A stretch of DNA of 64,000 nucleotides from assembly GCF_029338235.1 (NCBI RefSeq), contig NZ_CP119785.1:2970614-3034613 (forward strand), in the 5' to 3' direction. Positions within the stretch are counted from its first letter, which is position 1. Each line of letters opens with the position of its first letter. The stretch comes from Haloarcula rara (lineage in GTDB: Archaea > Halobacteriota > Halobacteria > Halobacteriales > Haloarculaceae). Shown one piece after another: positions 15,433 through 25,757 of this stretch. The notes below the pieces were generated by a model. That model saw only the letters and a program-made list of their open reading frames with translations. It made no database searches and had not been told where the DNA came from. A program made the position numbers and the translations under genes.

Positions 15433-16191
15433 ATGCTCCCCGCCGAGCGAAAACGCACCATCGTCCAGCTTGTGACCGAACAGGACGGCTGTTCGGTCGC
15501 GACGCTGGCCGACGAACTTGAGTTCTCGAAAGCAACTATCCGCCGTGACCTCCAGGACTTAGCGGCCGAGGGGCGAATCGAGCGGTCCCACGGTGGCGCG
15601 GTCCCCGTCTCGTCGGCGGGGCGCGAGCGGTCCTACGACCAGCGCGAGGTCGACCATCTGGAGGCCAAACAGGCTATCGCGGCCCGCGCGAGCGAAGAGA
15701 TACGCGACGGCCACGTGGTCTGTTTCGACGCAGGGACCACGACGACGGAGGTCGCACGAGCCGCGCCCGACAGCGGCTACGTCGGCGTGACGAATATGCC
15801 CGAACTGGGCCTGGAACTGGCAGACAGAGACGTCGACGTGAAGCTGACCGGCGGGACCGTCCGCCCGCGCAGTCACGCCTGTGTGGGGCCAGCCGCCGAG
15901 TCCTTTCTCGACCAGCGCAACTTCGATATCCTCTTTCTGGGGGCCAACGGGGTGACCGCCGACACGGGGCTGTCGACCCCCGACGAGGACGAGGCTGCGG
16001 TCAAGCGCGCCATGGTGGCAAACGCCCGGCGCGTCGTGCTGGTGGCCGACAGCTCGAAGTTCGGCGAGCGCAGTTTCGTCACCGTCGCCGACCCCGACGA
16101 GATCGACCTGCTGGTCACCGACGAGGCGCTCCCGGGCGAACTCGCGGACGCGTTCGCCGAGGCAGACGTCGTCGTCACAGGGGGCAACTGA
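15433..16191 (+). CDS. glpR: DeoR-family repressor GlpR
   Basis: 252 aa from ATG 15433 (MLPAERKRTIVQLV); an in-frame ATG four codons upstream (15421) is the alternative. Residues about 5-57 form the winged HTH (SVATLADELEFSKATIRRDL, RSHGGAV). The rest is the DeoR effector domain, with CFDAGTTTTEVARA, LTGGTVRPRSHACVGP and FLGANGV. Next to a PfkB-type 1-phosphofructokinase it matches Haloferax GlpR, which represses fructose and glucose catabolic genes. It overlaps the kinase gene by one base (TGATG), so the repressor and kinase are co-expressed. Confidence 0.9.
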   Translation: MLPAERKRTIVQLVTEQDGCSVATLADELEFSKATIRRDLQDLAAEGRIERSHGGAVPVSSAGRERSYDQREVDHLEAKQAIAARASEEIRDGHVVCFDAGTTTTEVARAAPDSGYVGVTNMPELGLELADRDVDVKLTGGTVRPRSHACVGPAAESFLDQRNFDILFLGANGVTADTGLSTPDEDEAAVKRAMVANARRVVLVADSSKFGERSFVTVADPDEIDLLVTDEALPGELADAFAEADVVVTGGN

Positions 16192-17104
16192 TGCACCTCA
16201 CCGTGACGTTCAATCCGGCAGTCGACCAGACGCTGCAGTTCGACGAGCCGATGGCCCACGACCGGGTTATGCGCGCCGATTCGGCCCGCTTTGACGCCGC
16301 CGGGAAGGGCGTCAACGTGGCACAGTTCCTCACCGCGCTAGATACCGACGCCGTGGCTACGGGCGTCCTCGGTGGGTTCACGGGCCAGTTCATCCGCGAG
16401 CGTCTGGCCGCCGACGGCGTGTCGACCGCGTTCGTCGAGGCGGACGGGCCGACCCGGCTGAACACGACCGCGGTCGCCGACGGGGCCGAGTACAAGCTCA
16501 ACCACGACGGACCGGCCGTCGACGGAGAGACGGTCACGGCAGTGGTCGAGACAGTCCGTGAGCGCGACCCGGACACCGTCGTGGTCAGTGGGAGCCTCCC
16601 GCCGGGTGTGACGACCGACGCAGTCGACGCCGTCGCGTCGGCCGGCGGCTGGGACACCGTCGTCGACATGGATGGCGACGCGCTCCGGGCACTCGACGAA
16701 CGGTACGCGCTCTGTAAACCCAACCGCGAGGAGCTGGCCCGGGCGACAGATGCCGACGTCTCGACGGTCGAGGGCTGTGCGCGGGCCGCGTCCGAGTTCC
16801 GGGCGAGGGGTTCGACCGCGTGCTGGCTTCGCTGGGCGGTGACGGCGCCGTGCTGGCGACGGACTCGACGACGCTGCACGCCGGCGCCATCGACGTGGAC
16901 GTGGCTGATACGGTCGGGGCCGGCGACGCGTTGCTCTCCGGGACACTCGCCGCGTGGGCCGACGGCGCGGACGACGCGACTGCGCTGCGAACCGGCGTCG
17001 CCGTCGCGACCCGTCTGGTCGAACGGCCCGGCACGTCGCCGCCGGCGTTCGACGGTCTCGACACCCGCCGCGAGGCGGTCTCCGTTCGGGAGCTATCTGT
17101 CTGA
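16191..17104 (+). CDS. pfkB: 1-phosphofructokinase (PfkB family), frame interrupted at about 16805
   Basis: MHLTVTFNPAVDQTLQFDE, AGKGVNVAQFLTALD, VVSGSLPPGV and KPNREELARATD are PfkB-family blocks in the first frame. The catalytic GAGDALLSGTLAAWADG is in the next frame, after GFDRVLASLGGDGAV. The switch falls at the GGGG run 16807-16810; one more G would restore a 304-aa enzyme. The product would phosphorylate fructose 1-phosphate. As given, the frame is broken; a sequencing error is the simplest reading. Operonic with glpR. Confidence 0.85.
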
Positions 17105-17157
17105 GGGCCCCCGCGGCCGAACAGCCTTTATATTCATATACCATTGTGTGGATATCG

Positions 17158-17613
17158 ATGGGAGCGCGTAGCCTCGGCGGTGACCGTGGGATGTCCGAGT
17201 CTATCGGCATCGGACTGCTCGTCGGAATGACCGTCGTCGTGACGGCGGTGGTCGGCGTGAACGTGCTCGTCGTCGGTGAGGGCAGCGGTGACGGGATTCC
17301 ACAGGCGAACTTCACCTACGATTACTCCGACGAAAACGGGCTCTTGCTCGTCACCCACAGCCGCGGCGACCCGATTCAGGCCGGCCGGCTGGAGTTCGAG
17401 GGACCGCGGGGCGAGCCGAAGGCAAACTGGTCCCAGCTGGCGAATACGAATCAGACGGAGATGGTAGACGAGGGCTCTATCGTCCAGCTCGGCGAGGGGG
17501 GCGCCTGGGGGCAGCGCGTCGGCTCCAGTGACACCATCACAATCTACTACAACGGCAGCGGGAACCGGACAGAACTCGATCGGTGGGACGGCGCCGAGAA
17601 CACTGGTTTATAA
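17158..17613 (+). CDS. Type IV pilin-like protein
   Basis: 151 aa. The N-terminus has a class III (prepilin peptidase) signal: GGDRG|MSESIGIG followed by a hydrophobic helix (LLVGMTVVVTAVVGVNVLVV). The mature part is beta-rich (ANFTYDYSDENGLLLVTHS, IQAGRLEFEG, DTITIYYNGSG) with N-glycosylation sequons, like haloarchaeal pilins of the DUF1628 type. Strong TATA elements (TTTATATT at 17127-17134) lie about 28 bases before the ATG. The protein would be inserted in the membrane and possibly assembled as a minor pilin; no PilB or PilC is near. Confidence 0.8.
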   Translation: MGARSLGGDRGMSESIGIGLLVGMTVVVTAVVGVNVLVVGEGSGDGIPQANFTYDYSDENGLLLVTHSRGDPIQAGRLEFEGPRGEPKANWSQLANTNQTEMVDEGSIVQLGEGGAWGQRVGSSDTITIYYNGSGNRTELDRWDGAENTGL

Positions 17614-17622
17614 CGGTTCGTC

Positions 17623-18714
17623 TCAGTCCGCCGGAATGACGCTCTCCCCGTCAGCCACTGCGGGGCGACCGTACCAGTGGTCGAACGAGAGCGGCCCGGC
17701 GCCGAGCGTGAAGACGGCAGAGACCATCCCGAAGAGCGTGACGTGGGCCAGCACCGGGTCGTCGGGCAGGCCAAAGAGGGTCAGCGTAAACAGGATGAAC
17801 GCCGTGGCGGCCATGCCGCGGGTAAAGAAGCCCGCGATGAGCGCGATACCGACCGCTATCTCTGTGATGCCAGCGCCGACGACCCACAGGCCGGGGTCTA
17901 CGGGGACAACGGCCGTGAGATTGTATTTTTCGACGACTTCCAGGACACTGGAGGGCTGGGAGAGCTTCTGGATAAGCCCCAGGTAAATGAAGGCTGCGCC
18001 CATGCCGACGCGGAGGATGACCGGGACGTAGGCGCGGAGCGGTCGCGTCCGCCCATCCAGGTAGGCCTTCAGGTGGTGAATCGGGTCGATACGCCCGTAT
18101 ATACTCCCGTCGGTGCTCGCGACCTCGAGCAGCATATCGTCGGCGCTGGGCCGCCCGCCGCCGAGGACGAACAGCGCGAGAAAGAGCGGGACGTACTCGA
18201 TAGCCAGAAAGACGCTCGGCTCGGTCGAAAGCGCCCAGGCGTAGGTCACCAGTCCGAGCGTTGCAACGATACGGGTCGCGAGCCCGAACAGCGTGAAAAA
18301 GCCAAGCGCGATAAAGAGGACGCGCAGTAACGGGTTCGCACCGACGTTGAACGTCACCGTCGGAGCGAATATGTACCCCTGGAACCCGGCCCCGATGAGC
18401 GGCATCCCGACGGCGAGTCGGAGCATCCACGGGATGAGGTCGCCGTAACTTGCGAGTTTGTCCCGCAGGACGACGATATCCGTGATGGTCGGTCGCACGT
18501 AGAGGTACGCGGCGATACCGACGACCGTTACCAGCCCACTCCCGAGAAACAGCGCCGCGTTGAACGGGTCAGACAGTACGCCGACGGTAAAGGTCACTGC
18601 GTCTCTCGTCTCGGCGCCCGGCTCGGTCACGTAATCGACATGGGCCCTGACCGGCCGGCTGACGATAGCCGCCAGGAAAACTACTGTTGCAGCAATCGCT
18701 GGACGCGCAGTCAT
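17623..18714 (-). CDS. DoxX-family membrane protein with two DoxX-like halves
   Basis: 363 aa. An N-terminal hydrophobic signal-like segment is followed by a helix at GSGLVTVVGIAAYLYV. Then two related four-helix units follow: one around MLRLAVGMPLIGAGFQGYIF...ALGFFTLFGLATRIVATLG, and one around VILRVGMGAAFIYLGLIQKL...AGITEIAVGIALIAGFFTRG. The second fits DoxX best. DoxX proteins are linked to quinone redox functions or to membrane protein partnerships, but haloarchaeal members are uncharacterised. It converges with the pilin gene. Confidence 0.82.
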   Translation of the reverse strand: MTARPAIAATVVFLAAIVSRPVRAHVDYVTEPGAETRDAVTFTVGVLSDPFNAALFLGSGLVTVVGIAAYLYVRPTITDIVVLRDKLASYGDLIPWMLRLAVGMPLIGAGFQGYIFAPTVTFNVGANPLLRVLFIALGFFTLFGLATRIVATLGLVTYAWALSTEPSVFLAIEYVPLFLALFVLGGGRPSADDMLLEVASTDGSIYGRIDPIHHLKAYLDGRTRPLRAYVPVILRVGMGAAFIYLGLIQKLSQPSSVLEVVEKYNLTAVVPVDPGLWVVGAGITEIAVGIALIAGFFTRGMAATAFILFTLTLFGLPDDPVLAHVTLFGMVSAVFTLGAGPLSFDHWYGRPAVADGESVIPAD

Positions 18715-18969
18715 TACAGCCCCTAGACGGGCCAGAAACCTAATTCTGTTCCTCTCTGGAGCAAACGATTTTCGATAGTGTCCCAGTCACAGGGACTCGA
18801 GTACTGTCCTGCTACGGGGCAGGCGGCACGCTCGCGGTGGCGAAACCAGGCTCGACACGGCGGCTGCGACCAGTCAGCCATGATTTCTCAGCACTTTGAC
18901 AGTGACTGACACAACTCGGCGAACGCTGGGCGGTGGAATTATGTTTGGGCCAGTTGTACCTACTCCCCA

Positions 18970-19449
18970 GTGAGCGTCAACATCGAGACAACGGTCGTCG
19001 ACCGGGGCAGCGACGAGTACGTCGACGCAGCGTGGCAGCTCAAGGAGGATATCCGCCGCTCCGAGGGTGTACTCCGTCAGCGACGCGGCTTCTTCCGCAG
19101 CGCCTATCGCCGTTCGACGGTCTATCTCTACCTCGACCGCGCGGCCGACGCCCTCATCGGCTTCGCCGCGGTCCGCAGAGATGGCTACATCCTCTTTCTC
19201 GCCGTCGACGCCGACTACCGCGGCCACGGCTTCGGCAAACGTCTCATCGCCCGCGTCAGCGAGGACTACGGCTCTGTCACCTGCCACGCCCGGTCGACAA
19301 ACGAGGAGGCGCTGGAGTTCTACCAGCACATCGGCTTCGAAGTACGTCGCCGCATCGACAACTACTACGAGGACGGCGGGGACGCCTTCTATCTGAAACT
19401 CGGCGACGATTCGATCACCGAGAAGCTCTCGAAGCTGTTGCGGGGCTAG
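18970..19449 (+). CDS. GNAT family N-acetyltransferase
   Basis: 159 aa from GTG 18970. The acetyl-CoA pyrophosphate loop is clear: ILFLAVDADYRGHGFGKRLI, followed by CHARSTNEEALEFYQHIGFEV, the RimI-like last part. It is compact, cytoplasmic and without an extra domain. The substrate (protein N-terminus or small amine) cannot be told. It stands alone ahead of priS. The 255 bases upstream (18715-18969) contain no gene or repeat that I can support. Confidence 0.9.
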   Translation: MSVNIETTVVDRGSDEYVDAAWQLKEDIRRSEGVLRQRRGFFRSAYRRSTVYLYLDRAADALIGFAAVRRDGYILFLAVDADYRGHGFGKRLIARVSEDYGSVTCHARSTNEEALEFYQHIGFEVRRRIDNYYEDGGDAFYLKLGDDSITEKLSKLLRG

Positions 19450-19604
19450 GGCTCGCTGTTCCTTCGGTGACAACTATAGACGGTTCTGGCTGTCGAGAGT
19501 GTGGTACCGGATAAACGGCGGTCTGTCCGATAACACCAATTCACCCTACTCCTGCAGCCCCTAGACGAGAACCCTTTTGAACCGCTCTGTCCAACCACTG
19601 CCCG

Positions 19605-20798
19605 ATGGACGAGCGGACCCGCGAGTACCTGCGCGGTCGCTTCGGTGACCACTACCGACGGTCGTCGATAACGCCGCCGCCGGCCGCGAACGAACGCGAG
19701 TGGGGCTTCATCCCGTGGACGGAGGGCCCCGGTGAGACGATGGTCCGCCACCGGTCGCTGCTGGATCTGGGCAACATCGAAGACTTCCTGGCGCGCAAGA
19801 AGCCTCGCCACATCTACTTCTCTGCGGGCCGGTACGACGACCCGAGCGCCTCGACGATGGGCGACAAGGGGTGGCGCAACTCCGACCTTGTCTTCGACCT
19901 GGACGCCGACCACCTCCCGTCGGTCGTGCTGGGCGAGGACACCTACGGGGAGATGCTCGAAAAATGCAAAGACGCACTCATGCGGCTTCTGGACTTCCTG
20001 GACGACGATTTCGGGTTCGAGGACACGACGGTCGTCTTCTCCGGCGGGCGCGGGTATCACGTCCACGTCCGGGACGAGCGGATTCGCGGCCTGGAGCGGG
20101 ACGCCCGACGTGAAATCGTCGACTACGTGCGGGGCATCGGCCTGGAGTTCGAAGAGCTCGTCGAGGTGGAGACGGTCGCCGGGACGGCCGGTCGGTCCAG
20201 CCCGGCCGAGAAGCGCACCCTGCCCACGGACGGCGGCTGGGGCGCTCGCGCCCATCGGCATATCCTCTCGCAGTTCGACGAGTGGCTCGCGATGGACGAA
20301 GCGGAGGCCATCGAGGCCCTCCAGCGGTACGACCGCATCGGCGAGGGGAAGGCCACGGCCGCGCTCAACGCGGCCCGGAACAACTACGAGGGTCTCGAAG
20401 CGGGCAACATCGACGTTCACTCGGCGGTGTACCAGATAGCACAGGTGCTCGCCCAGGAGGTCGTCGCGGCGGACAACGCGCCCATCGACGAGCCGGTGAC
20501 GACCGACACGAACCGACTCATCCGGCTGCCGGGCAGCCTCCACGGCGGTAGCGGGCTGGCGGTCCAGCGCCTGGAGCGCGAGGAACTCGCCGATTTCGAC
20601 CCGCTCTCCGATGCCGTCCCGGAGACGTTCAGGGGCCACGAGATAGCCGTCGAAGTGACCGAAGGCGGGCTGGTTGAACTGGACACGGCAGAACACGCTG
20701 GGGATAGTTTTACGGTGGAGGCGGGTAATCAGACAGTACCAGAGCACGTGGGCGTGTTCCTCATGGCCCGCGGGCGTGCACGGAAGGCACAAGAATGA
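19605..20798 (+). CDS. priS: DNA primase catalytic small subunit
   Basis: 397 aa archaeo-eukaryotic primase. The catalytic aspartates are in LVFDLDADHL (about residues 95-104), and the motif VVFSGGRGYHVHVRD follows at about 144-158. RLIRLPGSLHGGSGL and the earlier HIYFSAGRYDDP are further conserved blocks. With PriL it synthesises primers at the replication fork. ATGA overlap with the GINS gene downstream reflects the replication operon conserved across haloarchaea. Confidence 0.96.
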   Translation: MDERTREYLRGRFGDHYRRSSITPPPAANEREWGFIPWTEGPGETMVRHRSLLDLGNIEDFLARKKPRHIYFSAGRYDDPSASTMGDKGWRNSDLVFDLDADHLPSVVLGEDTYGEMLEKCKDALMRLLDFLDDDFGFEDTTVVFSGGRGYHVHVRDERIRGLERDARREIVDYVRGIGLEFEELVEVETVAGTAGRSSPAEKRTLPTDGGWGARAHRHILSQFDEWLAMDEAEAIEALQRYDRIGEGKATAALNAARNNYEGLEAGNIDVHSAVYQIAQVLAQEVVAADNAPIDEPVTTDTNRLIRLPGSLHGGSGLAVQRLEREELADFDPLSDAVPETFRGHEIAVEVTEGGLVELDTAEHAGDSFTVEAGNQTVPEHVGVFLMARGRARKAQE

Positions 20799-21732
20799 AA
20801 CTCGACGAACTCCAGTCGGTCCAATCCCGCGAGCGCCAGACTGACCAGCTCCAGCAGCTGCGAGCGACGTTTTACGAGGAGGCCGGTAAGTTCGTCGCCC
20901 AGCTGCGCGAGGAGCGCGACCGCGCCGCCGAGCGGGCCGACGACCCCTTCGACGCGCCGGAGGTCAACCGTCTCACGGACGACATCAAGACGGCCGAACA
21001 GACCGTCGAGGCCATCTACGAACGCCGGGTCGGGAAAATCGTCAAGATGGCCTCGCTGGCGGCAGCCGATATGCCCACAGAGGACGGCGGGCTCACACAG
21101 GAGGAGCGGGAGCTCTTCGAGACGATGGTCGAAGCCATCCAAGGGAACCGTCGGCACGTACTCGACGTCATCGCCGGCGAGTCGCCGGCTGGCGCCGTCG
21201 GCGACGACGACACGGAGACGACGTCGCCAGCAGCGACTGACGCCACACCGACACCGGCGCCCGACGACGGCGAACCGAGTCCGGCGAAGCCGGCCGACCC
21301 CACTCAGGCCGACGACAGTGAACCCGCAGTCGACGCGGCCGACATCATGGGCGGTGGCGACGGCTCCGCGACGCGGAGTGGGGATGCCGGCCCGACTGAA
21401 CCGGTGTCCCGGGACGGGGGCCGACAGAAATGGCCGGTACTCCACCCGGCGAACCGACCGCCACGCCGGCGGAGTCGGCCGAACGGCCTGCCGCGGAAGC
21501 GCGCTCGGCGGTCGACGGCGGACACGAGGTCAGCGGAGTCGAGGACCGCGAGGAGCCAACTGGGGCCGACACCGACGTGGACCGCAAGACCGTCCGTATC
21601 ACCGACGACGTGGGCGAGATATTCGGCGTCGATCAGCGCTCCTACGACCTCTCCACGGACGACGTGGTGACGCTGCCGGCCGACAACGCCGACCCGCTCG
21701 TCGAGCGCGACGCCGCCGAGCCACTGGAGTAG
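20795..21732 (+). CDS. GINS complex protein, frame interrupted at about 21418
   Basis: First frame: MKLDELQSVQSRERQTDQLQQL and the helical A domain, with IYERRVGKIVKMASLAAADMP, then a long acidic disordered linker. Second frame: the B domain, RKTVRITDDVGEIFGVDQRS, ending DDVVTLPADNADPLVERDA. The frame changes at the GGGGG run 21416-21420; one more G restores a 312-aa protein. GINS links MCM and the archaeal Cdc45 homologue in the replicative helicase. It is coupled to priS by ATGA. An essential gene broken this way suggests a sequence error. Confidence 0.85.
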
Positions 21733-21773
21733 GCTCCGCAGTTTTCTTGTCGTCCGACCGATGACCGTCAGGT

Positions 21774-21971
21774 ATGTCCACTGCTGGGACCACCGACTGG
21801 ACAGACCCGGGCTACGTCGCCACAGTCGTCGGTGTCCTCGCTGTCGGCGCGCTGGTGTTTTACGCAGAACTCGTCAGTTCGACGCTAACTGCTCAGACTG
21901 TCGTTTTCGTCGTCCTCTGGGTGACGCTGCCGATGACCGTCGCGCGCGTCGTTGCACGCCGGTGGCTGTGA
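21774..21971 (+). CDS. Small two-helix membrane protein (65 aa)
   Basis: Begins MSTAGTTDWTDPGYVATVVG. The hydrophobic helices VATVVGVLAVGALVFYAELV and TVVFVVLWVTLPMTVARVVA are separated by a short Thr-rich loop, and it ends in a basic ARRWL, so the C-terminus should be cytoplasmic. No family recognised beyond similar short proteins in haloarchaea. It lies between GINS and tspO on the same strand with about 45 bases either side. Confidence 0.65.
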   Translation: MSTAGTTDWTDPGYVATVVGVLAVGALVFYAELVSSTLTAQTVVFVVLWVTLPMTVARVVARRWL

Positions 21972-22015
21972 GTGGCGACGGTAACTATTCCCCGTGAGCG
22001 GTGCAACTGGCCTGT

Positions 22016-22501
22016 ATGACGACTGCCGTGTCACTCGACCGCGACGATATTCCGGGCGTCCTCGCCGCCGTCGTCCTCGTCAACCTCGTCGGCAGCGCCC
22101 CCGCTGCACTGGGCGGGCCCGGCTCGGCGTGGTTCCAGTCGCTCGCGAAGCCTGCCATCTACCCGCCCCCGTGGCTGTTCGGCGTGGTCTGGCCGCTGCT
22201 GTTCACGCTGCTTGGCGTCGCGCTGTATTTCGTCTGGCGGGCGGACCACCCCGGTCGACGGTTCGCGCTGGGGCTGTTCGTCGCGCAGATGGCGTTCAAC
22301 GTGGCCTGGACGCCCGTCTTCTTCCGGGCACAGAACCTCGCGCTGGCCCTCGCCGTCATCGGCGGACTGCTGTTGCTTGCCGTCCCGACCGCGGTGGCCT
22401 TCGGCCGTATTCGACGGACTGCGGGACTACTCGTCGTGCCGTATCTGCTCTGGGTGGCCTTCGCCGCGGTGTTGAACTACCGGTTTCTCGCGCTCAACTG
22501 A
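22016..22501 (+). CDS. tspO: TspO/MBR family membrane protein
   Basis: 161 aa with five hydrophobic helices. Family blocks: WFQSLAKPAIYPPPWLFGVVW, LLGVALYFVWRA, FVAQMAFNVAWTPVFFRAQN and YLLWVAFAAVLNYRFLALN, the last with the W.....NY..W-like end. TspO binds porphyrins or sterols and is involved in stress signalling; halophilic members are untested. Start at ATG 22016 (MTTAVSLDRDD); an upstream in-frame ATG is possible but adds only five residues. It converges with the htrA gene, leaving 3 bases between stops. Confidence 0.93.
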   Translation: MTTAVSLDRDDIPGVLAAVVLVNLVGSAPAALGGPGSAWFQSLAKPAIYPPPWLFGVVWPLLFTLLGVALYFVWRADHPGRRFALGLFVAQMAFNVAWTPVFFRAQNLALALAVIGGLLLLAVPTAVAFGRIRRTAGLLVVPYLLWVAFAAVLNYRFLALN

Positions 22502-22504
22502 GTG

Positions 22505-23633
22505 TTACCGCGGTTCGGGCCGCGTCCCGAGCGTAATCTCGACCGTCTGTCTGCCGCCGTCCCGCTGGACCGTGACCGAAAGCGTGTCGCCGGGGCTCGT
22601 CTCCAGGGCGAGATACGCCGCCAGGTCTTGCCGGGTCGGGGTCGGTGTGTCGTCGAGCGCCGAACCACGTCCCCGCCGGTGCCGACCTCCACGCCGTCGA
22701 CCCTCGCCGTACCGGTGCTCCCTTCCAGCACGCCGTCGGAGGGGCCGTCGGACCGGACGGAGTTGATGTAGACACCCGAGGCCTGTTCGAGGTCGTTGGC
22801 CTCGGCGATTACCGGGGAGACGTTCGACAGGCCGACGCCCATGTAGGGGTGGTCGTACGAACCGTCCTCGATGAGCGCGGGAATGACTCGCTGGGCCAGC
22901 TGCGCGGAGATGGCGAAGCCGACGTTGTCGCCGCCGCCTGAGTTGATGACCCCGACGACGTTACCGTCGAGGTCGACCAGCGGGCCGCCGCTGTTGCCGG
23001 GGTTGACGGCCGCGTCGGTCTGGATGCCGGCGGCGATGGAGAAGTTGTTCGCCCCACGGAGCGTCCGGTCGACGCCGCTGACGATGCCCTCGGACACCGA
23101 CCCGGAGAGGCCGAAGGGGTTGCCTATGGCAACGACGCGGGTCCCGATAGCCGGCCGGCTGTTCACCCAGGTGAGGGGGTCGGAGGCGTCCGGTGTATTC
23201 TCGACGTCGATGACTGCCAGATCGCTGTAGACGTCCGTGCCGGCGACGCTGACCTCGCGCCAGTCGGTGCCGACGTAGCGGACGTAGACGGTGTCGCCGG
23301 CGTCGACGACGTGTTCGTTAGTGACGATGTAGTTACCGTCGATGAGGAAGCCGCTGCCGGAGGAGGGTCTGGTGGTGTCGTCGTACACCTCAATCGAGAC
23401 CACGCCGTCGGCCACGTTGTCGTAGACCTCGGTGTAGACGCTGCCCTCGCCCTCGTGGTCCACACCGGCGCCTGTCTCGCTCGGTCTGTCCGGCGACGGG
23501 GCCCGAGACGCGTCGGTGTCGGTCCCATTGGACTGGTTCGTGGACGTCGTCAGCGACTGACAGCCGGCCGTCCCGGCCGCTCCGAGTCCGACTGCGGCCA
23601 GCAGCGCCGGCGTGACAGCCCATCTGGATCCAT
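22505..23633 (-). CDS. htrA: HtrA-like S1C serine protease (lipoprotein), two frame breaks
   Basis: Catalytic triad blocks are plain: YIVTNEHVVDAGD (His), TDVYSDLAVIDVE (Asp) and TDAAVNPGNSGGPLVDLDG (Ser). A PDZ domain follows from about VSPVIAEANDLEQASGVYI. The ATG at 23633 reads MDPDGLSRRR, a twin-arginine start; after one missing base near 23607 the frame continues LLAAVGLGAAGTAGC, a Tat lipobox. A second single-base loss near 22671 shifts the PDZ end into the frame TPTPTRQDLAAYLALET, closing at 22505. Corrected length is 376 aa. TATA GTTTATTC about 28 bases upstream supports a leaderless start. Confidence 0.88.
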
Positions 23634-23716
23634 GTCCCGACGTAGGGAAAGCGGGTGAATAAACCCACGGCCTGTCCGGCGACAATCGCTAAGTAGCCGG
23701 CTAACAAACGTGGGCT

Positions 23717-23980
23717 ATGGCCGACGGAACGTCAGGCAACTCGCTCCCCTCACCTGGGTTTATTCTCCCCGGAATTCGAACCGCGGTGGAGATGGCGCTC
23801 GTGGCGACGATAATCGCGCTCTTTGGACTGCCGACGGAGGACCCGCTCGTGCTCGCGGTCGTCATGTTGTCGGCACTGGTCGGGATGGTCGTGACCCTGT
23901 TCTGGGCGCTGAACCGCCACATGCGCCGGTGGATTCGCTACGCACAGGGCAAGCCCACGACGCTGACTGCGTTCGACTGA
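23717..23980 (+). CDS. Small two-helix membrane protein (87 aa)
   Basis: MADGTSGNSLPSPGF, then helices at TAVEMALVATIIALFGL and LVLAVVMLSALVGMVVTLFW, and a basic stretch NRHMRRWIRYAQGK before the end, placing the C-terminus inside the cell. It is divergent from htrA, with about 80 bases between starts holding both promoters. I do not recognise the family. Confidence 0.7.
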   Translation: MADGTSGNSLPSPGFILPGIRTAVEMALVATIIALFGLPTEDPLVLAVVMLSALVGMVVTLFWALNRHMRRWIRYAQGKPTTLTAFD

Positions 23981-24047
23981 CCGAGTTCGCCCGACCCGCT
24001 ATCGGTGTAGCGATTAAGTGGCCGCGCCGAGTAGTAGCGGCCGAATC

Positions 24048-24767
24048 ATGCAGCTTACTTGGCATGGCCACTCTACCTGGCACGTCACAGTCGACGGCAC
24101 CGACCTCCTCATCGACCCGTTCTTCGGTAATCCCAAGACGGACACAGACCCGGGAGAACTGGACCCGGACTACGTCCTGTTGACACACGGCCACGACGAC
24201 CACGTCGCCGACGCCGGCGAGTTCCCGGACGCGACGGTCGTCGGGACGCCGGAGGTGACCGGCTACACCGTGCGTGAACACGGCATCGACGAGGACAACG
24301 TGGTCGGGATGAATCTCGGCGGGACCGTCGAATGCGGAGACGCGTTTGTCACGATGCACCGGGCCGATCACACGAACGGCGTAGGCGAAGGGTTCGAGAC
24401 GCCCGGGGCGGGAATGCCCGCTGGCTACGTCATCTCCGACACGAAGCCGACACAGGTCAGCGACGCCGAATCGACGACGTTCTACCACGCCGGCGACACC
24501 GGGTTGATGACCGAGATGCGGGAGGTGATCGGGCCGTACCTCGAACCCGACGCTGCCGCGCTGCCGGCCGGCGACCACTTCACCATGGGGCCGATGCAGG
24601 CCGCCATCGCCGCCGACTGGCTGGACGTCGACTACGCGCTCCCGATGCACTACGACACGTTCCCGCCAATCGAGATCGACACGGACGACTTCGTCCGCGA
24701 GGTCAAAGCCACCGGCAGCACCGTCGAACCTGTGATTCTGGACGGCGACGAGACGTTCGAACTGTAG
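24048..24767 (+). CDS. MBL-fold metal-dependent hydrolase (UPF0173/UlaG-like)
   Basis: 239 aa from ATG 24048 ([17 protein letters not shown]). Metal site: [12 protein letters not shown] (HxHxDH), [17 protein letters not shown] and [21 protein letters not shown] after the first strand is characteristic of the UPF0173 group of L-ascorbate-6-phosphate-lactonase-like hydrolases. The substrate is unknown. The longer frame from 24018 lacks a better start. It converges head-on with the next gene, whose stop directly abuts. Confidence 0.9.
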   Translation: MQLTWHGHSTWHVTVDGTDLLIDPFFGNPKTDTDPGELDPDYVLLTHGHDDHVADAGEFPDATVVGTPEVTGYTVREHGIDEDNVVGMNLGGTVECGDAFVTMHRADHTNGVGEGFETPGAGMPAGYVISDTKPTQVSDAESTTFYHAGDTGLMTEMREVIGPYLEPDAAALPAGDHFTMGPMQAAIAADWLDVDYALPMHYDTFPPIEIDTDDFVREVKATGSTVEPVILDGDETFEL

Positions 24768-25657
24768 CTACTCCTCGCGAACCTCGACGCCCGCCGTTTC
24801 TTCGAGCGGCTTGATGACCGCCGTCATGTCCTCGCCGCCGTAGCCGCGGGCGCGGGCGGCGCTGAACGCCTCGCGAGCGGCGGCCGTCTGTGAGAGCGGC
24901 GCGCCGACCTCGCCGGCCCTGTCCAGTGCCAGCGAGAGGTCCTTGAACTGGTAGTCGACGGGGAAGCGAGGCGCGAAGTCGCCCTCGCCAACGGTGGCGC
25001 CCTTGATATCGAACAGCGGGCAGTCGAGCGCGCCGTTTTCGACGACGGCCCTCATTGCTTCGACATCGAGTCCGTTGGCTCGCCCGAAGACGAGCGCCTC
25101 GGCGAAGGCGGCCATCGCATCGCCCAGCAGGAGGTTGATGAACAGCTTCATGTTCGTCCCCTGGCCCACCTCGCCGCAGTGGACCACCGGCTCGCACATC
25201 GCCTCGAGAATCGGGCGAATCGCCTCGACGACCGACTCGTCACCGCCGGCCAATCCGACCAGCGTCCCCTCCTCGGCTGGGCCGACGGTTCCCGACACCG
25301 GAGCGTCGACGAACGCCGCACCGTTCTCGGCCACCAGGTCCGCGGCGGCCATCGTCTCCGCGTAGCCGATGGTGCTCATCTGGACGAAGACGGTCTCGTC
25401 GTCGAGTCCTCGAGGACGCCGAGGTCGCGTTCGAGCACCTCGGCCACCGCGTCGCCGTCGCTGACGATACAGCAGACCACGTCGGCCCGCTCGGTCAGGT
25501 GTTTCGGCGAGTCGGCCACGGAGACGCCCGCCGCCGCGAACGGTTGCTCGCGGTCGGTCGTCCGGTTGTAGACGACGAGATCGAAGCCAGCGTCGTCGAG
25601 GTTCCACGCCATCGGTGCACCCATCGCGCCCAGGCCGATGAAGCCGACAGTCGTCAT
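24768..25657 (-). CDS. 3-hydroxyisobutyrate dehydrogenase-like NAD(P)-dependent oxidoreductase, frame interrupted at about 25406
   Basis: MTTVGFIGLGAMGAPMAWNL is the Rossmann start; ADVVCCIVSDGDAVAEV ends the first frame. The second frame resumes DDETVFVQMSTIGYAETM, FVDAPVSGTVGPAEEGTL, the catalytic-lysine block GQGTNMKLFINLLLGDAM, and DYQFKDLSLALDRAGE. One missing base near 25405 accounts for the break; the corrected length is 296 aa. This family oxidises beta-hydroxyacids such as 3-hydroxyisobutyrate or tartronate semialdehyde. Context gives no further clue. Confidence 0.87.
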
Positions 25658-25757
25658 GTGTGTCCCTACTGCCGGAACGGTCTTGAATCCCGGGCGAACA
25701 CAGGGTCGAGCACGTATCAGTCAAATTTATACGCTGGAGACCCACCGGCCGTACGTC